Below are positions 57,225 through 64,000 of a stretch of DNA of 64,000 bases, in pieces. The stretch spans positions 2,108,001-2,172,000 of the forward strand of contig NC_087382.1 of NCBI RefSeq assembly GCF_963675165.1, in the 5' to 3' direction. The position numbers and the translations under genes were made by a program. The notes under the pieces are model-generated. The model was not told the origin of the DNA. It worked only from the letters and a program-made list of their open reading frames with translations, and did no database searches. The stretch's first letter is position 1; each line of letters starts with the position of its first letter. The stretch is from Halichondria panicea. Lineage: Eukaryota > Porifera > Demospongiae > Suberitida > Halichondriidae.

Positions 57225-58764
57225 ATGATTAGGCTCAATAAGTTTCCCGGGAAACTTCCCCGGGGTAGAAAGCGAAACACGGATTGTTTCTGAGCTCTAC
57301 ATAGACTTCATTCCGTTGCCAATCCCCTTCTCCTCTATCTATGGTGGAGTTGCATGCCCTCTCTTCTTTTATACACCCTTGGTATCACTGCATGCAGTAT
57401 AGCTGTCATCAGATATTAGGCAAGTCCAACGGCTTTAATTCCTTCGCTTATTATACATGTATGCTTGTGTATTTGCTGTTCCCAGAAAACCCATTTGTTT
57501 CTATAATTAGTATATATAGGGTAACCCTGCTTCCTACTCGTACAGTGTCATTCATATTCACTACCATTAACCTCCATTCTATATCCAATAATTATACACA
57601 GTCTGATATTAAATCATGCATGCATCATTCTTTGCATTTTTCCCAGAACAGGGGAAGTTTGTGGTTACGTTTTACATTGATAGAATTATGCATACACCAT
57701 GACATTGTGTGTTTAAGAACATAATTTAATTTGCGACTGAATGATCTTCGGTATTGTGTGTGTGGCCATTATTCCACTGACATGCATTGGTATTGGCTCA
57801 ACCAGGTAGACAATGACCTCATTAGCTACTTTGTTGTTCTCTCCTGCATGTATAATTATGTGCTGTGCATAACAAGTTTTAAAGAAAATATATCTTTAAT
57901 TAGATCATGTTTGCCATAAATACTGCAATCTGATTGGTTAGAGGAAATGTTCTATCCAATTTAGAAAATCATGTACTTCAATAGAAAATCATGTACTTCA
58001 ATAGAAAATCCTGTACTTCACTTAGAAAATCATGTAGCAAAGATTAGATAAGAACATTCAAATCTGATTGGCTAAATACTCATGGTTGCTATGATCTAAA
58101 ATGCTTAGACACTGTTTAGGAAGTTTCCACATGATTTAGAAGTCCTCAGGGCTAGTAGAACCCTCACTGCGTTCGGGATACTACAACCAGCCCTTTGGGC
58201 TTCTAAATCATGTAGAAACTTCCTAAACTGTCTAACTATTATTTAATAGGCACCATGCAGCTTTGTACCCACAATGCATGCATGAAGTAGTATAATTATA
58301 CAGTTGATAAAAGCCTATAGTCTACCATGAACATGTTGTAGCCTCATAAGCAGTCACCATCTTTAACTTCCATTCTTGAGTCCATCTGAAAGGTGTCAGC
58401 ATTTAATGTTGACCACCTGATTTGCAATTGGCCACTTCTAAATCTGATCCCATGCATGCAGGCAATATTCTCCCTACTTCCCTATCACTCGGCTCTTAGT
58501 CACCACATGCAAGACACACGTTGCTATCCAGACAGTGACCACAAGACACACCAGACAGTGACCACAAATTAACACACACTGTATACTGCTGCATGCACAA
58601 GTACACAATGTGATATGGGATATAGGGTTAAGTGATACCACTTCCTGTTAATTATAATGCAATGTAGAACACACACACCACACACACCACACAGAACACA
58701 CACACCACACACACCACACACACCACACACACTACACAGAACACACACGCCACACACACCACAG
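57225..58764. repeat. Segmental duplication, copy of 26520-27677 (left part of unit F)
   Basis: Same order and near-identical sequence, ending in the CACACCACACAC microsatellite before a receptor exon. Differs by an extra GGGGAAGTTTGTGGTTACGT piece (57650) and by a 345-bp insertion at 57905-58250. Confidence 0.8.
57905..58250. mobile_element. Insertion specific to unit F, with hairpin end
   Basis: Absent at 27170. Contains three AGAAAATCATGTACTTCAAT repeats (57965-58040) and a hairpin: GTTTAGGAAGTTTCCACATG ... CATGTAGAAACTTCCTAAAC (58114-58233) with a GGGCT...AGCCC inner stem. Ends and target duplication are unclear. Confidence 0.5.
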
Positions 58765-58941
58765 AACACACGACTGGTTCTGGCCACCATTGATGGGTGC
58801 TGGAGCTCCTTTCCCTCACAAAGACCAACCACACAACAACTCAAGGAGACACTGCAAACATCGCTATTACCAGCCATTAAGCAAGTATCAGTTGACAAGA
58901 ATGGACAAACAGTGTATAAGCAAATGACTGCATGCCTATAA
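58765..58941 (+). pseudogene. Solitary last exon of the receptor-like gene (relic F, frame open)
   Basis: Acceptor CACAG, then NTRLVLATIDGCWSSFPSQR and on to a TAA; no frameshift. The rest of the receptor is absent upstream, where a microsatellite and duplicated non-coding block lie. The conserved C-lobe Glu of IDECW is Gly here. Confidence 0.8.
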
Positions 58942-59706
58942 TTATACTGTAAACCCTTTATAATCAAAAAGAGGTGCTGCAAATATCTTTTACTGCTTTT
59001 TTTTGTGTCAATTATTTTTGTCCCCTCATCATTCACTCACATTTCACTGAACTATAATATACTAGTGCACAAATAGGGGGAAGTACTGTGTAGGGTTGAC
59101 TGAGCCGCTCAAACACCAACAAGGTCAACAAGATGGGCTGGTATATTGAATTATTATTATGTATTAATATTTTAGGTTCCCCATGAAGTGGCCAGTAACT
59201 TGGTCCACAGTATGATGCTGTTCCATTGTTTCCCTTGTTCAAATTCAGATAAGTTGGTAAGAGTTCGTGCACTGGCGTGCGACAGCGGTTCAAGATAATG
59301 ATTGATTCAACCATGCATAGATCAACTAGATCAACTAACATATGCACAAAACAATAACATAGACTGTAAATACTAACTACAACAAAGACAGTGGAGCAGA
59401 GGCTCCCATAAAATTACACAGAGGGCGATGCTAGGAGCAGGCCCTGGCTATACTAGAGCACAAGCAATAAAGAGAAGTATATAAAAGAAGTAATAGTATC
59501 AGCCAGGAACCCATGCATGTGCAAACAGTACACACATGCAGGAGTACAGGAAATGACTAATGAAGTGATTAACTAGCTACTAGCAAAGTCATTACAAACT
59601 GAATCTACATAGTCCACAACAAATCGATGAATATAATTGTGCATGCATGCAGGCTCACAATAAACAATGAAAACAAGCTATAACAGTAATTTTTTGTTTA
59701 TACTGT
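58942..59706. other. Convergent spacer, unit F
   Basis: Homologous to 32438-33101, closely, and to the other unit spacers. No gene. Supports B and F as the most recently separated units. Confidence 0.5.
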
Positions 59707-62700
59707 TTACTGTTTCACGACATCGATGACAGTGTGCGTGACTTTGGGTGCATTGTCAGCTGTAGCTTGAGGAGGGGGAGGGGCTGGTCTGTAGTCCTCT
59801 ATGGTGAGGGGGGCTAGCACGTCCAGGGCAGGCTCTCTCAGCTGGTCTGGCCTCGTGGCTGGTCGGATGATGGGAGGAGTGATGTAACGATCAGGGTAAG
59901 CTTCTTCCATGGCTCCGTCAGTGTACGGATCACATCTGTCTGCGTTTGTCCAGGTTTCATTGTTCTCCATTTCGTACCTTTCCAGTTTGCGAACTCGTGG
60001 AATCCTTTTTCTCAGTTTGAGTGAGTTTTGCAGAACAGGAACTGTTTTCAACATGTACTCGTAACAATGGTAGCAGACTATCACCACAAACAAAATAAAA
60101 GCCACTGCCATTGAAATGTTGGATATTATGACTTGACTCTCATTGATGTTTCCTATGTAGAGGGTGCCATACGCTAGAATTGCAAGATTGAGGAAAAAGA
60201 GTGTTTCCAGTAAATCATTGAATCGTATTTTGTACACTGGATAATTCTGCAATTTGAAAACAATCAGTCCAACAGTTATAGATCCAGCTGATAGTACGGG
60301 GAGAGAAGTGTCCAAAGCCAAGGTTGTTATTAGATTATGAGCGATCAAAGAAAATAGGAGCAGTCCCACCCAGTAGCGATGCTTGGGAGTGAATGGAGCA
60401 TGGTATGCATCCATGAAGCCATTGTAGTATGTGTTCTTAGTCCATTTCATGAGCTTCCATTTTGAACAGCGAGGAAGCCATTGTCCAAAGAAGAGCACTA
60501 CAGTGAACAATATACCAGAAGTGAGGATTATGGCGGCAAAAACAAACCGAGGGACGTGACCGGGAGTGAAATATTGCACATTGCCGTCATACATCCAAAC
60601 TATATCACTTGAATTGTTGGGAAAATCCAACACCTTGGTTGCGCCCTCAGGATAATCCAAGACCCTGTGTTGCAGTGCAGCAATGATAAACCGCAAGAGT
60701 TTGGAATAAGAGAGTAGGACGAGTGTGCCTAGGGCAGCAACTGGGTTCCTGTTGGAGAGGAGCTTTGCAAATGAGTCAGAGTACTTGCTCAAAATGATTA
60801 TTAAGAACATCAGAAGAAACAGGTAAGCAGGAAAGACAATCTGAAGGAGCACTTTTGCTTGAGAGTTCATTCTATCATAAAAGCATGTCTCAATACCTAA
60901 GTCAAGACTCACCCACGATATGAAAACTGTCAAAGGGTTATGAAAAGGTACGAAAATCGACTGATTTGCAGCTAATATATTAGTGTAGAAGATCAGCCCA
61001 TGGATAGTGCCTGTTGCTACGGTAATGTTGAAAACGAGAATGAATGCGACTAGTACTATGCCTGCCAGGGCAAACGGGAGTAGCAGGAGAAGGTAAGAGT
61101 TTGAGCAGAGTTCACATCGTGAAGTACCTAACACAAGACTGAGTCCTGGTTCACATTCTCCACACAAGACACCACTTCGATAGTGGGCACATTGTTCGTC
61201 AGGGTTGCTTAGATTGATGTTGACTGGTTTTAGTACACAATAGTCAAATGTACAGTTACTAACAACATACCCACTTCCGTTAGTGGTATTAGTCACTCCT
61301 ATCCATATGTTGTTATTGCTTTCCAATTTTATGGTCTCATTTTCATCAGAACAGTTTGTTATCTGATATTCTTGTTGCAACACTGGATCACAGTCACACT
61401 TGCACTCAATTGAGGACATTATTGGCTTGAGTCCAATAGGGCATTCACACTTTAGAAAAGAGATGTTTAGAATTTGTCTTGAAATTCCCAAATTGTTGCA
61501 TGGACCATCAGCATAGAGTTCCACTTGAGCAGAGCTGTCTTGTGAGAATACATTGTACTCTAATTCTGTGCACTGATTGCCAACTTCTTGCTGTGCTTGT
61601 CCTTCTTTGAGACGATCAACTCTACTGCTCTCAGTGATAACAGAACTGTGAATTATGGCATTATTCATTGGATTTCCAACTTGGTCTACAGCCATAACAC
61701 TTATTGTGAATGCTTGTCCTTTTCTAACAGAAATAGTCTGGTTGGTGGTGCTACACAACTTCACTCTGACAGCCTTTGAAGCTATTGATGAATAATGCAC
61801 AGTATTGTTCAAGTACTCAAATCCATTGTCTGATGAAGAGAGTTCGGCTGATACATCCACCGTACACCTGTCTAGTAGACCTCCGTAAATATCTGCTCCT
61901 GACTGGGAAGCTGTGTTGTTTGTCAAAAAAGTGTTGCGATAATTGAGTGTACTGTTATAACACTTAACTTCTTCATTAAATCCAGTCAAAACTTCGAGCA
62001 AAGGTATCACAGACTTAATACCATTGCTACCAATACCATGGAGATCTAGAGTTTGAATGAAGCATTCTGTTTGTGTCAGATCTCGTGCAGTAGTTACATC
62101 CTCTCCTCTACACACACCACTCTCAGTACTGTCTGCCACAAATATCCCCCCTCCATATTGAGCCGTGTTACTGTAGATTTCTAGTATGACCAGCGTTTTA
62201 CCAAGCTCTAGCTCCAAGTCCTGTTTCAGAATATATATCTTAGAACTTTGTCGTAAATAAATTCCACCTCCGCTATTGTTTGCTGAGTTTGACTTGATGT
62301 GGATGTGAGCGTGAGAAAAGGCCTTAATGTTTGAAGCGACTGCATAAATACCTCCTCCATTTTGAGCATCATTTCGATCTATAATACTCTCAAACAGTAC
62401 AGGTTCCATGTCACTACATGTACACACGACAAACTGATGATTAATTATACAACCAGTAGTGACCTTTGAATCAAATTCGATTTCGCTTGAGTATGCATAA
62501 ATTCCACCACCATTTTGTGCTGTGTTATGAGAAATATCTATGGGATAGTGAACAAAGAGTGTACTCTCTCTCAGAAACACACCTCCTCCAAAGGTAGCAG
62601 TATTGTTAGAAATGACCACTCCTTCTGCATTGATATAGATTTGACTCTGGACTGCTCTGATGGCTCCACCCTGCACACCTCGATTGCTACTGAGAGTCGT

Positions 62701-64000
62701 GGGTCCATTGAACTCCACTCGACTGCTTAGAGCATACACAGGGTTTACATTATTGCTAACGGTGTTAACTCCCGTCAATGACAAGTTAGAATGCACTGCG
62801 TAAATGATATTTTCACCCTCTAAATTGTCAAATATGCTTGTATTAGTAATTATCAAACTTGAGATAAGAAGCACAATCATTCCATCTTGTTGGGTGGCTC
62901 TGTTGTTTGTGAGCAGAGAGTCGAAAATGATCACAGTGCCACCAACAACAAAAAACACTGCACCAATGTCAGCACTGTTATTTTTAATCACGACTTTGGA
63001 GATGGATATAGTTCCAATCAATGCCAAAATTGCTCCACCAGCGCTAGTAGGAAGACTAGTTCCTCCATTACCAACTACAGCTTCATTGTCCGTTATATTA
63101 CAGCTCAAGATAGATGCATTACCCATGTAAAGTCCAATCGCTCCACCAGAGGGTGCCTTGTTGTTTGTTAGCTTGCTATCGGATATTAGTAACTCTCCAT
63201 CAAAAATCAAAATCGCTCCACCTGCTTTTTCAGCACTGTTGTACGCTAGCTCACTGTCGGAGATTGAGACACTCCCAAACCAGATATTAATTGCTCCACC
63301 AACAATAGCACTATTGTTCAGTAGCGCACAGTTGGAAATGAACAAATTACTTTTGTAGGCGATAGATCTAATTGCTCCACCACTTTCAGCAATATTATTT
63401 GTAAAGTTGCTCCAACTGATAGTCACACTTGCAGAGACCACAAACACTGCTCCCCCCATTGTAGCAGTATTAGAATTGAACTTTGAACCATTAATAACAG
63501 TTTGATTTGAGTGAATGTAAGCTGCACCACCATCGTTACTGAAGAAGTCGCTCTTTTCAATGTACACATTATCAGCTTCAACCATCAATGCTCTGTCAGT
63601 GCTAGTGTTGTTCACGAAGAGAACTTGTTCAATCGTCACAGTTACCGTACGAGTGATCCCGAGTGTACAAGCTTCCAACTTCAGCAATTTCAAGTCTACC
63701 ATATTGCATTGAGAAATGTTCATGTAGCCTGAACTACTTTCATCACCTGCTCCAGTGAAATGCAAACCTTCAATACTCAATGCACTGATATTAGATAACT
63801 GCACTCTACCAGAATTGTTCAAACTGATGGTGGCATTTTGGCCAGCAATAATCACCTCTGTGAAATTACAAATGTAAAGCATTTCACTTAATATATGATC
63901 TCCAGGTAGAAAGCTCAAGGTGAGATTGTCTCCACCAGATAACAGGGCTGTTTGAACAAGCTGCTCGAGAGTGAAACAAGTTCCATTTTGATAGTCATGA
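59707..64000 (-). CDS. PMP-like beta-helix, multi-pass membrane protein, copy 4 (5' end beyond window)
   Basis: An open frame from the right edge to the stop at 59707, with no lesion. The frame is open above the TTG at 63918 (HDYQNGTCFTLEQLVQTALL), so only the signal peptide and about 15 following residues are missing. Two SISDSEL/NCALLNN coils as in copy 1; the last variable loop (GIGSNGIKSVIPLLEVL) differs from the other copies. The Cys-rich stalk, about eight membrane spans and the complete tail (CDPYTDGAMEEAYPDRYITP ... PAPPPPQ ... VIDVVKQ) are present. With copy 1 it is one of the two apparently functional genes. Confidence 0.88.
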   Translation of the reverse strand, partial: HDYQNGTCFTLEQLVQTALLSGGDNLTLSFLPGDHILSEMLYICNFTEVIIAGQNATISLNNSGRVQLSNISALSIEGLHFTGAGDESSSGYMNISQCNMVDLKLLKLEACTLGITRTVTVTIEQVLFVNNTSTDRALMVEADNVYIEKSDFFSNDGGAAYIHSNQTVINGSKFNSNTATMGGAVFVVSASVTISWSNFTNNIAESGGAIRSIAYKSNLFISNCALLNNSAIVGGAINIWFGSVSISDSELAYNSAEKAGGAILIFDGELLISDSKLTNNKAPSGGAIGLYMGNASILSCNITDNEAVVGNGGTSLPTSAGGAILALIGTISISKVVIKNNSADIGAVFFVVGGTVIIFDSLLTNNRATQQDGMIVLLISSLIITNTSIFDNLEGENIIYAVHSNLSLTGVNTVSNNVNPVYALSSRVEFNGPTTLSSNRGVQGGAIRAVQSQIYINAEGVVISNNTATFGGGVFLRESTLFVHYPIDISHNTAQNGGGIYAYSSEIEFDSKVTTGCIINHQFVVCTCSDMEPVLFESIIDRNDAQNGGGIYAVASNIKAFSHAHIHIKSNSANNSGGGIYLRQSSKIYILKQDLELELGKTLVILEIYSNTAQYGGGIFVADSTESGVCRGEDVTTARDLTQTECFIQTLDLHGIGSNGIKSVIPLLEVLTGFNEEVKCYNSTLNYRNTFLTNNTASQSGADIYGGLLDRCTVDVSAELSSSDNGFEYLNNTVHYSSIASKAVRVKLCSTTNQTISVRKGQAFTISVMAVDQVGNPMNNAIIHSSVITESSRVDRLKEGQAQQEVGNQCTELEYNVFSQDSSAQVELYADGPCNNLGISRQILNISFLKCECPIGLKPIMSSIECKCDCDPVLQQEYQITNCSDENETIKLESNNNIWIGVTNTTNGSGYVVSNCTFDYCVLKPVNINLSNPDEQCAHYRSGVLCGECEPGLSLVLGTSRCELCSNSYLLLLLPFALAGIVLVAFILVFNITVATGTIHGLIFYTNILAANQSIFVPFHNPLTVFISWVSLDLGIETCFYDRMNSQAKVLLQIVFPAYLFLLMFLIIILSKYSDSFAKLLSNRNPVAALGTLVLLSYSKLLRFIIAALQHRVLDYPEGATKVLDFPNNSSDIVWMYDGNVQYFTPGHVPRFVFAAIILTSGILFTVVLFFGQWLPRCSKWKLMKWTKNTYYNGFMDAYHAPFTPKHRYWVGLLLFSLIAHNLITTLALDTSLPVLSAGSITVGLIVFKLQNYPVYKIRFNDLLETLFFLNLAILAYGTLYIGNINESQVIISNISMAVAFILFVVIVCYHCYEYMLKTVPVLQNSLKLRKRIPRVRKLERYEMENNETWTNADRCDPYTDGAMEEAYPDRYITPPIIRPATRPDQLREPALDVLAPLTIEDYRPAPPPPQATADNAPKVTHTVIDVVKQ

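Overview
The window reads as animal nuclear DNA from a compact genome. Genes have many short introns with GT/AG borders. Recognisable metazoan families are a TGF-beta type I receptor, an ENTH/epsin exon and Death-domain exons. There are also large right-handed beta-helix membrane proteins and many small inverted-repeat transposons. A demosponge such as Amphimedon is my best guess. That is an inference; no species marker was tested.

Left part (1-15.8 kb): a minus-strand gene resembling the chloroquine-resistance-transporter (CRT-like) family runs off the left edge and carries an apparent 2-nt frameshift. A LINE reverse-transcriptase C-terminal remnant follows. Next is an intact-looking 16-exon plus-strand gene for a TKL-type protein kinase of 812 residues, whose linker is built from tandemly amplified 54-nt exons. 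A minus-strand, multi-exon DDE integrase-domain gene comes after it, with a 113-bp perfect inverted repeat at its 5' side. Then come repeats, a hAT-like element and an orphan ENTH (epsin) exon.

Right part (14.8-64 kb): a segmentally duplicated array. The basic unit is a plus-strand TGF-beta type I receptor-like gene, or only its last exon, facing tail-to-tail a minus-strand gene of about 1,450-1,640 codons. That protein has a signal peptide, PMP-like beta-helix coils, a Cys-rich stalk and about eight membrane segments. Receptor copies lie at 16.8-19.4 kb (decayed) and 36.1-39.1 kb (open, but a pseudokinase by sequence). Solitary last exons lie at 32.3, 34.1, 48.6 and 58.8 kb. Beta-helix genes lie at 19.8-24.2 kb (intact), 39.6-44.5 kb (nonsense codon in the tail), 50.0-54.5 kb (two lesions) and 59.7-64.0 kb (open, cut by the window edge), plus a 3' fragment at 33.1-33.6 kb.

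A 4.58-kb CACTA-like element (27,678-32,257) with subterminal GGTGTG repeats has inserted at the 5' border of one solitary receptor exon. It carries promoter-like and Death-domain exon sequence that looks captured from a host gene. Scattered through the window is an inverted-repeat family beginning TAGCCTC, flanked by exact 9-bp target duplications. Two members are almost pure 51-52 bp palindromes.

Functionally, the beta-helix membrane proteins look like a young, fast-changing family of surface receptors or adhesins, and the neighbouring receptor-like protein looks like a non-catalytic member of the TGF-beta receptor family. No functional link between the two is shown by the sequence beyond their repeated co-duplication.
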